Shown: positions 25,795 through 35,643 of the stretch, in pieces
Numbering within the stretch: the first letter of the stretch is position 1
Layout: every line of letters begins with the position of its first letter
Assembly (NCBI RefSeq): GCF_000612505.1
Contig: NZ_CP004078.1
Coordinates: forward strand, 2,034,001-2,098,000
Source: Paenibacillus sabinae T27
Lineage (GTDB): Bacteria > Bacillota > Bacilli > Paenibacillales > Paenibacillaceae
Direction of reading: 5' to 3'
DNA: 64,000 bases
Made by a program: the position numbers and the translations under genes
The notes under the pieces: model-generated
Database searches by the model: none
Told to the model about the DNA's origin: nothing
Seen by the model: only the letters and a program-made list of their open reading frames with translations

Positions 25795-25967
25795 TGAAAC
25801 ATAGGGAAGACTGATTCTTCGGATAATAGGAGCAACCGGGTGACGACGGGCCGTTTTTTCTTGGGGAATTCACTCGGGTCCAGCCTACCTATGTATAAAA
25901 AGGGTAAATGTGAAGTATACCGTTTAGGTAGAATATAACGAGGTTCCCCAAAAAAGGAGATGCGGAA

Positions 25968-26894
25968 ATGATTGTTACTTTGACCGTTAACCCAAGCGTG
26001 GACGCCAGCACAGCCATAAAGCAGGTGGTTCCCGACCATAAACTCCGCTGCCGTGAAGCGACCTATCAACCCGGAGGAGGCGGAGTTAACGTCTCCAGGG
26101 CCATCCACAGATTGGGCGGAAAGGCTTTGGCTCTATACGCGTCGGGAGGATTGCATGGGCAGCTGATTCATCAAATGCTGGAGCAAGAGGGCGTTGAGCA
26201 TCAGTCTATCCCAATTAAGGGACAAACAAGAGAGAATTTGATTGTTCTGGAGGAGTCGACCGGGCAGCAATTTCGATTCGATATGCCGGGTCCGGCATTT
26301 GGCGAGGACGACCGGCAGCGGTGTCTGGATCAATTAAATCAGCTCAAGACCAAGCCGGATTATCTGGTCTTAAGCGGCAGTCTGCCTCCAGGATGTCCCG
26401 CGGATTACTACGCGCAGATCATCAAATCCGTCAAGGATTGGAACTGCCGGGTCATCGTGGATACCTCGGGGGAAGCTCTTCAGCGGGCAGCCGATGCGGG
26501 CGTGTATCTGCTAAAGCCCAATGCCCGCGAGCTGGAAGAGTTGACCGGAATGACGCTTACGGGCGACGATGATGTGAAGGCTGCGGCGGAGAAGCTCATC
26601 GCGGAAGGACGTACCGAAGCGGTGATCGTTTCGCTGGGAGCGAAGGGCGCCTTCATGATTTCCAAGGAAGGAGCCGAGCATATTACCGCTCCCCAGGTAC
26701 CCGTTGTCAGCGTTGTGGGCGCGGGCGACAGTCTGGTGGCCGGAGTTGTCTACCGGTTGGAGCAGGGGGGGCCGCTGGCGGAATCCGTCCGCTTCGGCAT
26801 CGCCGCCGGAGCGGCCGCCGTCATGAATCCCGAGCGGGAGCTGTGCAAGCGGGAGGATACTGAAAGGCTGTTTGAGAGCATGATGCAGGATTAG
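25968..26894 (+). CDS. PfkB-family sugar-phosphate kinase (phosphofructokinase type)
   Basis: This 308-residue kinase belongs to the PfkB/ribokinase superfamily, in the phosphofructokinase branch: VTLTVNPSVDAS at the start, YQPGGGGVNVSRAIHRLGG (residues 36-54), YLVLSGSLPPG, LKPNARELEEL and the anion-hole/catalytic motif VVGAGDSLVAG with the base Asp. PGGGGVNVSRA is like E. coli Pfk-2; 1-phosphofructokinase and tagatose-6-phosphate kinase share the fold and cannot be ruled out. Given the adjacent PTS, which would deliver a phosphorylated sugar, it may complete its entry into glycolysis. AAAAGGAGAT precedes the ATG. It has its own unit and a terminator. Confidence 0.85.
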   Translation: MIVTLTVNPSVDASTAIKQVVPDHKLRCREATYQPGGGGVNVSRAIHRLGGKALALYASGGLHGQLIHQMLEQEGVEHQSIPIKGQTRENLIVLEESTGQQFRFDMPGPAFGEDDRQRCLDQLNQLKTKPDYLVLSGSLPPGCPADYYAQIIKSVKDWNCRVIVDTSGEALQRAADAGVYLLKPNARELEELTGMTLTGDDDVKAAAEKLIAEGRTEAVIVSLGAKGAFMISKEGAEHITAPQVPVVSVVGAGDSLVAGVVYRLEQGGPLAESVRFGIAAGAAAVMNPERELCKREDTERLFESMMQD

Positions 26895-27006
26895 GTGATT
26901 TTCCCGGGAAATTGGGAGCTGCTGGCTATGGTGGGCTTCACTATAATCTGCAGGTAGGAGTATGCATGAGCAGGAAAAGCTCCTCCTTATTTTAAGAAAA
27001 AAGGGC

Positions 27007-27060
27007 ATCGCAGAGCATAAGCGGGAAAAGCTCCGGCTTATACTCTGCGATTTCTTTGTT
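27007..27060 (+). terminator. Terminator after the PfkB-family kinase
   Basis: ATCGCAGAG-ATAAGC pairs with GCTTAT-CTCTGCGAT (one mismatch) around a 13-base loop; the following sequence TTTCTTTGTTTT is T-rich. Confidence 0.8.
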
Positions 27061-27104
27061 TTCGGCAAAAAGCCTGATTAAGGCGGAGGATTTCCCGTTC
27101 AGGC

Positions 27105-27232
27105 TTGACATAGGTCCTTTTCGACAAAATTAAGATGGAGAAATTCCGTTTCATTTGAAGCCCAGACCCGCTGGCCGCGCACCCTTTAACCGAAGCTGTC
27201 CCTGAGTATGCAATTTACGGGACAGCTTTTTT
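27105..27232 (+). ncRNA. Candidate small RNA or attenuated leader before the Ugp-like operon
   Basis: TTGACA stands at 27105 and an AT-rich stretch (AAAATTAAGAT) follows about 17-20 bases later, though no clean -10 box is seen. About 100 bases further a strong terminator (27193-27232) closes the segment: AAGCTGTCCC pairs with GGGACAGCTT before six T. There is no reading frame with a ribosome binding site between. It might be a roughly 90-base RNA, or a leader that ends early before the importer genes. Confidence 0.3.
27193..27232 (+). terminator. Strong terminator upstream of the Ugp-like operon
   Basis: Perfect 10-base stem AAGCTGTCCC / GGGACAGCTT with a 16-base loop and T6. No recognised gene lies between it and the previous terminator, so it ends either an unannotated transcript or an attenuated leader. 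Confidence 0.85.
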
Positions 27233-27371
27233 GTGTTTTTTCATTCGGTTAACAGTTTTACTAAAGTTTTACGTCAGCCAGAATTTCCCGTCGTTTTCGG
27301 TTTACATTCAAGTCTTACACTTGCAGAGGATTGTACAAGAGCAGATTTCAACGAATAAGGAGGTATTCACC

Positions 27372-28334
27372 TTGAGCGAGCTTGATAATCAATGGAGCCT
27401 TCCTGCCGGAACAAGACGCGCTTCTTCCGCTGCCGCCCGGCGGTCCATATCGTTAAAAAGGCTGAAAATACGTGAAAACATGCTTGCCTACGTTTTTCTG
27501 GCCCCCTCGCTGCTGCTGTTCGGCGTATTCATGTTCTATCCTCTGCTGCGGTCGGTGTACCTCAGCCTGTACAGCACAGATCCGGCCGGAAGGGTAGCCT
27601 CTTTTGTCGGCTTGGATAATTTCAAGTCCTTATTCTCATCGGGCCTGTTCCTGGACGGTATTCGTGTCACCGCGCTGTTCACGCTACTCACCGTTCCTGC
27701 AGGAATGCTGATCGCGCTCGCGCTTGCGGCGCTCACCCACAATCTTCTGAGGGGGAAGCGGCCGTTCCAATTCGCCTTCTCGCTTCCGATGGTGCTGTCC
27801 GTGGGTTCTGCGGCCGTCATCTGGAAGTTCCTGTTTCATCCGTCGCTTGGCATGCTGAACTACGGGCTGGAGCTGGCCGGATTCGCGCCGGTGCCTTGGC
27901 TGACCAGTCCAAAGTGGGCGCTGCTGTCCGTCTCGCTCATGACCGTTTGGATGAATCTTGGGTTCAATTACATTGTTATTTCCAGCGGCATGCAGGGCAT
28001 TCCGGATGATATGTACGAGAGCGCCAAGATCGACGGCGCGGGGCCGCTCGCCATGTTCCGCCGGATTACGGTTCCGCTGCTGTCTCCGACACTGTTCTTC
28101 GTTCTGGTCGTATCGATCATCAGCGCCTTTCAATCGTTCGGCCAGATTAACATTTTGACCCAGGGCGGTCCGATGAACAGCACAAATGTCTTCGTCTACT
28201 CCATTTACAGGGAGGCTTTCGTAAATTTCCGTTTCGGAACCGGCAGCGCGCAGGCGCTGATGCTGTTCCTGGTGATCCTGCTCCTTACCCTGATTCAGTT
28301 CAAATGGGTGGAAAGGAAGGTGCATTATCAATGA
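27372..28334 (+). CDS. ugpA: Ugp-like ABC transporter permease, UgpA type
   Basis: This 320-residue membrane permease has about six transmembrane helices, the first at LAYVFLAPSLLLFGVFMFYPL, and the EAA-type ATPase-contact loop IPDDMYESAKIDGAGPLAMFRRITVPLL. It is of the MalF/UgpA family. The partner binding protein looks like UgpB, so glycerol-3-phosphate or a glycerophosphodiester is the likely substrate. I chose TTG at 27372 because AAGGAGG stands eight bases upstream; the open frame runs further left without another ribosome binding site. Its stop overlaps the next start (ATGA). No ATPase gene is in the cluster, so a shared MsmX-type or UgpC ATPase must be encoded elsewhere. Confidence 0.85.
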   Translation: MSELDNQWSLPAGTRRASSAAARRSISLKRLKIRENMLAYVFLAPSLLLFGVFMFYPLLRSVYLSLYSTDPAGRVASFVGLDNFKSLFSSGLFLDGIRVTALFTLLTVPAGMLIALALAALTHNLLRGKRPFQFAFSLPMVLSVGSAAVIWKFLFHPSLGMLNYGLELAGFAPVPWLTSPKWALLSVSLMTVWMNLGFNYIVISSGMQGIPDDMYESAKIDGAGPLAMFRRITVPLLSPTLFFVLVVSIISAFQSFGQINILTQGGPMNSTNVFVYSIYREAFVNFRFGTGSAQALMLFLVILLLTLIQFKWVERKVHYQ

Positions 28335-29155
28335 ACAAGCGTATCGCCGAACGGGCCACCGTCTATCTCATCTTAACCGTGCTTGCCGTATTCACACTGT
28401 ATCCGGTGGCGTACAGCTTCTTTCTGTCCGTGATGAAGCCGGAGGAAGCGAGCGCCTTCCCGCCGTCCATCGTTCCGCACACGTTCAATCCGGCCAATTT
28501 CATCGACGTATTCGGAATCGTGCCGATTGCGGCATTCATCGGGAATACGTTTCTCGTGTCGGGCATCGTGATGGCGGGGCAGCTCATTACGGCAAGCCTT
28601 GCGGCTTACGCTTTTGCCAAAATGGAGTTCAAGGGCAAGAGCTTCATCTTCAGCCTGTTCGTCGCTTCAATGATGGTTCCCTGGGAAGTGACGATGATCC
28701 CGAATTACTTGACCGTCCGCAGCCTGAACTGGCTCGATACGTATCAGGGAATGACCGTCCCGTTTCTGGCGACGGCCTTCGGCACCTTCCTGCTGCGCCA
28801 GTTCTTTCTTCAGCTGCCTAAGGAGTTGTTCGAAGCGGCCCGGATGGATGGCTGCGGGCATATCCGCTATTTTTTGCAGCATGTGCTGCCGCTGTCCCGT
28901 CCCGCGATTGGCACCTTGGCCGTCTATTCCTTCTTGAACATGTATAACGCTTATCTGTGGCCGCTGCTGATTACGAACAGCGAAGGGATGCGGACGGTGC
29001 AGATCGGCATTTCCATGCTGGAATTTCAGGAATCGACGTCATGGAACCTCGTGTTCGCCGGCATCACACTCGCGATTCTGCCTTCGCTGCTGCTGCTTAT
29101 GTTTGGCTTGAAGCAGCTGGTGCGTGGCATGGCGGCGGGAGCGCTGAAAGGCTAG
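28331..29155 (+). CDS. ugpE: Ugp-like ABC transporter permease, UgpE type
   Basis: This 274-residue permease is of the MalG/UgpE family: first membrane helix ATVYLILTVLAVFTLYPVAYSFF, further helices, and the EAA loop LPKELFEAARMDGCGHIRYFLQHVLPLS near residue 170. It pairs with the upstream permease to form the channel. The ATG overlaps the previous stop by four bases and AAGGAAGG stands upstream. The C-terminus ends LLLLMFGLKQLVRGMAAGALKG as in many MalG-type proteins. Confidence 0.87.
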   Translation: MNKRIAERATVYLILTVLAVFTLYPVAYSFFLSVMKPEEASAFPPSIVPHTFNPANFIDVFGIVPIAAFIGNTFLVSGIVMAGQLITASLAAYAFAKMEFKGKSFIFSLFVASMMVPWEVTMIPNYLTVRSLNWLDTYQGMTVPFLATAFGTFLLRQFFLQLPKELFEAARMDGCGHIRYFLQHVLPLSRPAIGTLAVYSFLNMYNAYLWPLLITNSEGMRTVQIGISMLEFQESTSWNLVFAGITLAILPSLLLLMFGLKQLVRGMAAGALKG

Positions 29156-29244
29156 AAGACCGGGGCCAACCGAGAAATCAGCTGCATTCTGCAGATGATA
29201 GATATAACCAAAAGACGGATAATGGAAAAGGAGAGGTTAAGACA

Positions 29245-30660
29245 ATGAAAAGGTTTGGCTTTGGAAGACTGCGGTTCAGACGAGGAATGATTCTGGTGCT
29301 CGCCATGCTGATGCTGGTCTTGGCAGGCTGCGGAGGGAATTCGGGCGCTAACGCGAACACTGAAGCAAACAATACGTCGTCTAACAACGAATCTGGTAGC
29401 GATAAAGGGACGACTAACGCCGCGGCTGCACCGGTGAAAATCACCTGGTGGCACTCCATGTCTGGCGCCGGAGAGAAAGCGATTAACAAGATCGTGTCCG
29501 ATTTTAACGCAAGCCATCCGGAGATTCAGGTTGAAGCCGTCTATCAGGGCAAATACGATGAGAGCCTCAACAAGCTGAAGGCGTCGCTCGGCTCGAACAG
29601 CGGCCCGGATCTAATGCAGGTGTATGAGATCGGCAGCAAATTTATGATCGACTCCAAGATGATTACTCCTGTACAAAAGTTTATCGACAAGGATAAATTT
29701 GACTTGTCTTCCCTGGAACCGAACATCATCCGTTACTATACGATTGGCGGCCAACTGAACGCGATGCCGTTCAACACGTCCAATCCGATTCTTTATTACA
29801 ACAAGGATGCCTTTAAAGCGGCGGGACTCGATCCCGAGAATCCGCCCAAGACCTTCGAAGAATTTGAAGCGGCCGCCAAAGCACTGAGCAAGAACGGCAA
29901 GCCGGGAGCGGCTATCGCAATCTACGGCTGGTTCATGGAGCAGCTATTCGCCAATCAGAACGCGGAGTATGTGAACGGCGGCAATGGCCGCGATCAAGCT
30001 GCAACAGAGTCTCTGCTGGCATCGGAGGCTGGAGTGAATACGCTGGATTGGTGGAAAAAGATGGTGGATGAAAAAGCCGTCGCCAACCTCGGACGGGATA
30101 CGGATGACACGGACAGCGCATTTGCAGCCGGCCAGGTGGCGATGACCCTAAACTCGACGGCGGCTCTCCGGAAGATGGTGGATGCGGTAGGCGGCAAGTT
30201 CGAGGTGGGAACCGGCTTCCTGCCAAGACCGGAAGGTGTCAATGAAGGCGGCGTCGTTGTCGGCGGAGCCAGCCTTTATATCATGAACAACAAGCCGGAG
30301 GAGGAGCAGAAAGCCGCATGGGAGTTCATCAAATATGTGGCTTCGCCGGAAGTGCAGGCCGAGTGGAGCGTAAGCACCGGTTACTTCCCCATCACGAAGG
30401 CTGCTTACGACCAGCAGGTTCTGAAAGACAATATGGTCAAATACCCGCAGTTCCAGACTGCTGTTGATCAGCTTCACGCTTCAAGCGCCTCGAATGCCAC
30501 TTCGGGTGCGGTCATGGGCATTTTCCCGGAAGCGCGCCAAATCGTTGAAGGGGCCATCGAAGAGGCGCTGAACGGACAGAAGCAGCCGGACAAGGCACTT
30601 CAGGATGCAGCGTCGCAGATCACAGACAAGCTCAAGCAGTACAATGAAACGGTAAAATAG
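29245..30660 (+). CDS. ugpB: Ugp-like ABC transporter substrate-binding lipoprotein
   Basis: This 471-residue protein has a lipoprotein signal (basic start, LVLAMLMLVLAGCGG with lipid Cys26), a Ser/Asn-rich linker, then a solute-binding domain. Several stretches match what I recall of E. coli UgpB: ITWWHSMSGAGEKAINKIV, LMQVYEIGSKFMIDSK, MPFNTSNPILYYNKDAFKAA and GLDPENPPKTFEEF. This makes glycerol-3-phosphate or glycerophosphocholine uptake the best guess. The start chosen gives a normal signal peptide and has AAAAGGAGAGG upstream. It lies 89 bases after the permease genes. High expression is likely for the binding protein. It ends before a modest hairpin. Confidence 0.87.
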   Translation: MKRFGFGRLRFRRGMILVLAMLMLVLAGCGGNSGANANTEANNTSSNNESGSDKGTTNAAAAPVKITWWHSMSGAGEKAINKIVSDFNASHPEIQVEAVYQGKYDESLNKLKASLGSNSGPDLMQVYEIGSKFMIDSKMITPVQKFIDKDKFDLSSLEPNIIRYYTIGGQLNAMPFNTSNPILYYNKDAFKAAGLDPENPPKTFEEFEAAAKALSKNGKPGAAIAIYGWFMEQLFANQNAEYVNGGNGRDQAATESLLASEAGVNTLDWWKKMVDEKAVANLGRDTDDTDSAFAAGQVAMTLNSTAALRKMVDAVGGKFEVGTGFLPRPEGVNEGGVVVGGASLYIMNNKPEEEQKAAWEFIKYVASPEVQAEWSVSTGYFPITKAAYDQQVLKDNMVKYPQFQTAVDQLHASSASNATSGAVMGIFPEARQIVEGAIEEALNGQKQPDKALQDAASQITDKLKQYNETVK

Positions 30661-30681
30661 GATCATTTTGGGTTTGAAGAC

Positions 30682-30725
30682 ACGGCCGTCGGGCAGCCTG
30701 ATAAGGGTGCTTGGCGGCCGTTTGA
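30682..30725 (+). terminator. Weak terminator of the Ugp-like operon
   Basis: ACGGCCG pairs with CGGCCGT across a 26-base loop and is followed by TTTGAATTT. The T-run is poor, so some read-through into the kinase genes is possible. Confidence 0.45.
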
Positions 30726-30862
30726 ATTTATGGCGGCGGCCTGTCACAATATTATTTTTGTAAGCGCAACCAGCGAGTGTCCGGTCTAATTTTTTTGTTG
30801 AATGATGTCGAAGAAAAGATAAAGGGAGTTTTCAGGAAAACCAGGAAGACTCTGAGGGGAGG

Positions 30863-33800
30863 ATGCCGCTCTTGGCTTCCATACATAGCATCGTTTATCT
30901 GGCGATATTCGTTATGGCTTATTTTATCGTACGCCTGTACGTGAAGCAGTTCCGGGCGGCCAAACAGCTGCTGGAAACCGAGAAGAAATACAACGAGCAG
31001 CTGCGCCTGTATCTGAATGTGATCGAGCAGTCGCCGCTTTCCATTGTGATCACCGATGCGCACAGCCGGATCCAGTACATCAATCCTTATTTCTCGGAGT
31101 TGACCGGTTACACCAAGGAAGAACTGATCGGCAAGACGCCGGGTATTCTGAAATCGGAAGAAGCAAAGCCCGAGATGTACTGGGAAATGTGGCAGACCAT
31201 CAGCCGGGGCGACAAGTGGCAGGGGGAATTCATCAACAAAAAGAAGAGCGGAGAGAAGTACATGGAAGCCGCCATTATTTCGTCCATCAAGGATAGCAGC
31301 CAGAACATCACTCATTATGTCGGCATTAAAGAGAATGTGTCCGAGTACAAACGCATCAAAAGGGAGCTGTCCGACCAGTTCTATTTCACCTCCCAGCTCA
31401 TTGACACTTTGCCCCACCCGTTATTTTACCTGGACGTCGAGGGTTATTTCCTTGGCTGCAATACCGCTTACGAGAGTGCGTTTAATGTGAATCGCCAGGA
31501 ACTGACCGGACTGCATGCGAGGGACTTGTCGTACATGCCCCGTGACAGCTATCGGGTACTGGACGATATGCGGAAGGAAGTAAGCCGTAATGGCCTACCC
31601 TCCCAAAGGCAGCTCAGAAGGCCCTTTGCCGACGGAAAAGAGCATGATATTCTGTATTCTCTTTCGGCCTATCACCGTTCCGACGGCTCCGTGGGAGGAT
31701 ATTTAGGCATAATGACGGATATTACGGATCTGAAGACGAAGGAAAAAGAGCTGCTGGAAAGCCGGAATTTCCTCGATGTCATCATCAATCATATTCCTGT
31801 CATGCTGTACGTCAAGGACGCCGAAACGCTCAATTTCTACAAAGCGAATCAGGCCTGCGCCGATTTCCTTGGTCTGTCGACAGATGAAATGCCGGGGATG
31901 TGCGATTACGATCTGTTCCCGCAAGAGGTGGCAAGGAAGCTGAACAGTACGGACCGTAAGGTTCTGGAGATCGGGCAAGCCGTGAACGAAATTGAAATTT
32001 TGCCGGGCGACGGCGAGGAGGGCTCTCTCCGGTATGTCCATGCCTCAAAGGTGCCGATTCTGGATGCCGACGGCAAGCCGCTCTTTCTTCTGGGCGTTTC
32101 CGAGGATATTACCGAGACGAAGAAGAAGGAAGAGGAGCTTAAAACGGCTCTGCACGTCGCCGAAGAGGCAACGGCCGCCAAGTCGCAGTTTTTGGCCAAC
32201 ATGAGCCATGAAATCCGAACGCCAATGAACGCGATTATCGGACTGGCTCATCTGGCGCTCAAAACTGAGCTCAGCCCCAAGCAGCGGGATTATTTGTCCA
32301 AAATTCATAATGCCGGGACCTCCCTGCTTGGCATCGTCAACGAGATTCTGGATTTCTCCAAAGTCGAATCCGGCAAGCTGGAGCTTGAGGATACCGGGTT
32401 TGAGCTTCAGGAGGTGATCACGGATTCGGTTGCCCTGTCAAGCCAGTCCGCTTACGAAAAAGGCCTGGAGCTGATGTATTACATACCGGCGGATGTACCG
32501 CAGAATCTGACCGGCGATCCGCTCCGCCTTCAGCAGATCGTGACTAATCTGGTAAGCAATGCGGTAAAATTCACCGAGACGGGAGAAGTCGTTGTCCGGG
32601 CGGAGCAGGTCCGCCGAGTGGACAACAGGATCAAGCTGAAGATCAGCGTGCGGGATACGGGCATCGGCCTCAGTAAAGAAGCGGAAGCCAGACTTTTTCA
32701 GGCGTTTACCCAGGCGGACAACTCGACCACACGCAAATTCGGCGGTACGGGACTTGGGCTTGCCATCAGCCGCAGACTCGTCGAGATGATGGGAGGAACG
32801 CTGTGGGTGGAGAGCAAGGAGGGCGAGGGAAGCATCTTTGCCTTTACGGCCTGGTTCGGCGTCGGCGCGGAGAGCGTCTCTCCGGCCAGAGCGGTACCTG
32901 TTGAGCTTGGAAGGCTCCGGATGCTTGTCGTAGACGACAACCGGGCCGCTGGAGAGCTTTTGGCCGATTATTTGCGGGATTTTGAATGCCGGGCGACGGC
33001 CGTGTCATCCGGCGAAGAGGCGCTGCTTGCTCTTGAACAGGCGGATGCCGGTGAGCCATTCGAAGCCGTGTTCCTGGACTGGGAGATCGAGGGCAAATAC
33101 GGCACCGAACTCGCCCGAAGGATTAAGAACAATGCGTCTTTAAGGCATGTTCCCGCAGTGATCCTCGTTACGGCTTTCGGAAGGGACGATTTCCTTAACC
33201 AGACTGACACCGGGAATGTAGACGATTATTTGGTCAAGCCGGTCAATCAGTCACTGCTCTATGACATGATTATCAGTCGGTTCGCTACCCTTAACGGGGG
33301 ATTGTCCGTTCCCTCAATCGTAAAGGAGAAGGATTATAAGCTGGCGGGAATAAGGGTCCTGTTGGCCGAAGACAACGAAATTAACCAGCAAATCGCCGTA
33401 GAGCTGCTTAAAAGTCAGGGAATCGAAGCGGAGATCGCCCCGAATGGAGCGGAGGCCGTTCGCATGGTGAGGGATATGCCCGGGGAGCATTATCAATTGG
33501 TGCTGATGGATATGCAAATGCCTGTAATGGACGGATTTGCCGCCGCGCGGGCCATCCGGGAGCTGACCCCGCGGCTGCCGATTATCGCCATGACGGCCCG
33601 GACGATGCCGGAGGAGAGGGAGAAGTGTCTGACGGCCGGCATGAATGATCATGTGCCCAAGCCGATCGACCCGGATATTCTGTTCGCCATTCTGGACAGA
33701 TGGGTTTCGGACAACCGGAAACGCAGGCTGCTGAGCGATAGCCGCTCGGTTGAGATCAATGAACAAGGTATCGGGACTCCTTTCGAGGCTCCGTACTTTC

Positions 33801-34414
33801 CGCAATTTGCCGGAATCGATACCGTTAACGGCCTTAGGCGGACCGGGTATAATGTCAAGCTGTACGTCAGCCTGCTGCAGAAATATGCAGACAACCACGG
33901 GAATACCGTGATTCAGGTCAAAAGGGCCGCGCAGAGGCAGGATTTCGCGACGGCCCACCGGCTCGCCCATAACTTAAAAGGCGTATCCGGTAATGTCGGC
34001 GCCCTGGAAGTGCAGCTTCTGGCCGACGAAGCCGTCACAATGCTTGCGGCGGGGCTTGCCGGAGAGGAGACCGATCTGGTTCTGGACAAGCTCGAAGCTG
34101 GTGTCCTGAGCATTACGGAAGAAATCCGGACCCGGTTACGGGAAGCCCGTCTGCTCGAAATCGAGGCACAGGTTCCAACCCGTCCAGCGGAGCAGGCCGT
34201 AAGGAAATTGCTTGTACTCCTGAAGGAGAGCGACAGTGAAGCCTCCGATTATTTTCAATCGGTCAAGGACCAGTTGAAGGCATGGATGGAGCCGGAGGAA
34301 TGGCGCTTAACGGCCCGCTCGATCGGAATATTCGATTACGAAGATGCGATTGACCGGATCGAAAGGGCGGTAAGGAACGGCAACTTGGATATAGGGGTTG
34401 ATAAAGATGCTTGA
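30863..34414 (+). CDS. Hybrid sensor histidine kinase (PAS3-HisKA-HATPase-REC-REC-HPt)
   Basis: This 1183-residue protein has one N-terminal membrane helix ([21 protein letters not shown]), three PAS domains (about 50-165, 170-290, 300-420; [20 protein letters not shown] is typical), HisKA with phospho-His449 in [14 protein letters not shown], an ATPase domain ([28 protein letters not shown]), REC1 with Asp739, REC2 with Asp883 in [11 protein letters not shown], and a C-terminal HPt domain with His1036 in AHNLKGVSG. This is a complete BarA/TorS-like phosphorelay. REC1 has FLDWEIEGK, lacking the usual MP after the Asp, so may be degenerate. ATG at 30863 sits directly on GGGGAGG; TTG at 30872 has better spacing. 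It overlaps the HD-GYP gene, its likely target. Confidence 0.92.
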   Translation: MPLLASIHSIVYLAIFVMAYFIVRLYVKQFRAAKQLLETEKKYNEQLRLYLNVIEQSPLSIVITDAHSRIQYINPYFSELTGYTKEELIGKTPGILKSEEAKPEMYWEMWQTISRGDKWQGEFINKKKSGEKYMEAAIISSIKDSSQNITHYVGIKENVSEYKRIKRELSDQFYFTSQLIDTLPHPLFYLDVEGYFLGCNTAYESAFNVNRQELTGLHARDLSYMPRDSYRVLDDMRKEVSRNGLPSQRQLRRPFADGKEHDILYSLSAYHRSDGSVGGYLGIMTDITDLKTKEKELLESRNFLDVIINHIPVMLYVKDAETLNFYKANQACADFLGLSTDEMPGMCDYDLFPQEVARKLNSTDRKVLEIGQAVNEIEILPGDGEEGSLRYVHASKVPILDADGKPLFLLGVSEDITETKKKEEELKTALHVAEEATAAKSQFLANMSHEIRTPMNAIIGLAHLALKTELSPKQRDYLSKIHNAGTSLLGIVNEILDFSKVESGKLELEDTGFELQEVITDSVALSSQSAYEKGLELMYYIPADVPQNLTGDPLRLQQIVTNLVSNAVKFTETGEVVVRAEQVRRVDNRIKLKISVRDTGIGLSKEAEARLFQAFTQADNSTTRKFGGTGLGLAISRRLVEMMGGTLWVESKEGEGSIFAFTAWFGVGAESVSPARAVPVELGRLRMLVVDDNRAAGELLADYLRDFECRATAVSSGEEALLALEQADAGEPFEAVFLDWEIEGKYGTELARRIKNNASLRHVPAVILVTAFGRDDFLNQTDTGNVDDYLVKPVNQSLLYDMIISRFATLNGGLSVPSIVKEKDYKLAGIRVLLAEDNEINQQIAVELLKSQGIEAEIAPNGAEAVRMVRDMPGEHYQLVLMDMQMPVMDGFAAARAIRELTPRLPIIAMTARTMPEEREKCLTAGMNDHVPKPIDPDILFAILDRWVSDNRKRRLLSDSRSVEINEQGIGTPFEAPYFPQFAGIDTVNGLRRTGYNVKLYVSLLQKYADNHGNTVIQVKRAAQRQDFATAHRLAHNLKGVSGNVGALEVQLLADEAVTMLAAGLAGEETDLVLDKLEAGVLSITEEIRTRLREARLLEIEAQVPTRPAEQAVRKLLVLLKESDSEASDYFQSVKDQLKAWMEPEEWRLTARSIGIFDYEDAIDRIERAVRNGNLDIGVDKDA

Positions 34415-35501
34415 CCTGAGACCCGTTGTTTTAGTGGTGGACGATACGCCTGACAATATTGCTTTACTGAGCGGCCTGCTGAAAGAGCGGTATAAGGTGA
34501 AAGTTGCAACGAACGGAGAGAGGGCGCTTGCAGTAGCCAAAGCCGCACCGCCCGATTTGATTCTGCTCGACATCATGATGCCGGTGATGGACGGCTATGA
34601 AACATGCCGGAGGCTGAAGATGGACAGGGAGCTGGAGGATATACCGGTGATTTTCCTGACTGCCAAGGAAGAGGTGGAGGATGAGAATAAAGGGTTCGAG
34701 CTGGGAGCGGTTGACTATATTACGAAGCCGATCAGCTCGCCAATTCTGCTGTCCAGGGTGAAGACCCATTTGACGCTCAAGCGGTCGAAGGATTTTCTCA
34801 AGGACAAGAACCATTTTCTTGAGACCGAAATTTCCAGACGGATCAAAGAAATATCTTTGATTCAGGAAGTCAGCATTATGTCCATGGCCGCTCTTGCCGA
34901 GATCCGGGATATTGATACGGGGAACCATATCCAGCGGACGAAGCTGTATGTCGAAGAATTGGCCACCCAGCTTAGCCGGACTCCTAAGTACAGCTCGTAT
35001 TTATGCCAGGAGAGCGTCGATCTGATTGCCGCCTCCGCTCCGCTTCATGATATCGGGAAGGTGGGCATCCCGGATTATATCCTGCAGAAGCCGGGTCCGC
35101 TGACCCGGGAAGAGTACGAGATCATGAAAACCCACACGACGCTGGGGAAAGAGGCGATTTTGCGGGCGGAGCAGCTGATGAACAAGACCGAGACTTTTTT
35201 TCGTTATGCCAAGGAAATCGTGTATTCCCATCATGAAAAATGGAACGGCACAGGCTATCCTGAAGGACTTGCGGGGGAAAACATTCCGCTCTCGGCAAGG
35301 CTGATGGCCGTGGCTGACGTCTACGACGCACTCACCAGCAAAAGGGTGTATAAGGACGCCATGTCCCATGAACAGGCGGTGGCGATTATCACGGGGGATG
35401 CGGGCAAGCATTTCGATCCGGACATCGTCCCGGTATTTCTGAAATGCCAGTTCAAATTCAGGGAGATATCCGGCATCTACCAAGGCGAGGAAGTACACTG
35501 A
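34407..35501 (+). CDS. Response regulator with HD-GYP phosphodiesterase output
   Basis: This 364-residue protein has an N-terminal receiver (VVLVVDDTPDNIALL, phospho-Asp in LILLDIMMPVMDGYE, Lys in YITKPISS) and an HD-GYP domain (HDIGKVGIPDYILQKPG, then HHEKWNGTGYPEGL). HD-GYP proteins hydrolyse cyclic-di-GMP to pGpG or GMP, so phosphorylation probably changes cyclic-di-GMP level and thereby motility or biofilm. The metal-binding HD and GYP motifs are intact. The ATG at 34407 lies eight bases before the stop of the hybrid kinase, indicating coupled translation. A terminator follows. Confidence 0.92.
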   Translation: MLDLRPVVLVVDDTPDNIALLSGLLKERYKVKVATNGERALAVAKAAPPDLILLDIMMPVMDGYETCRRLKMDRELEDIPVIFLTAKEEVEDENKGFELGAVDYITKPISSPILLSRVKTHLTLKRSKDFLKDKNHFLETEISRRIKEISLIQEVSIMSMAALAEIRDIDTGNHIQRTKLYVEELATQLSRTPKYSSYLCQESVDLIAASAPLHDIGKVGIPDYILQKPGPLTREEYEIMKTHTTLGKEAILRAEQLMNKTETFFRYAKEIVYSHHEKWNGTGYPEGLAGENIPLSARLMAVADVYDALTSKRVYKDAMSHEQAVAIITGDAGKHFDPDIVPVFLKCQFKFREISGIYQGEEVH

Positions 35502-35550
35502 AACATGCGGTCCTTGATGACGATTTCGACGCTGCTGCCTGAAATTACCG

Positions 35551-35586
35551 AACGCCTTGAGCGCATAAGCGCCCGGGCGTTTTTTT
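35551..35586 (+). terminator. Terminator of the kinase/HD-GYP operon
   Basis: AACGCC pairs with GGGCGTT around a GC-rich loop that can form its own AGCGC/GCGCC pairing, and seven T follow. Confidence 0.75.
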
Positions 35587-35643
35587 GTGCGATATCCGTT
35601 ATAATAGGGCTTAGCTTAGAAAATATGAAGGAGGAACATTCTT

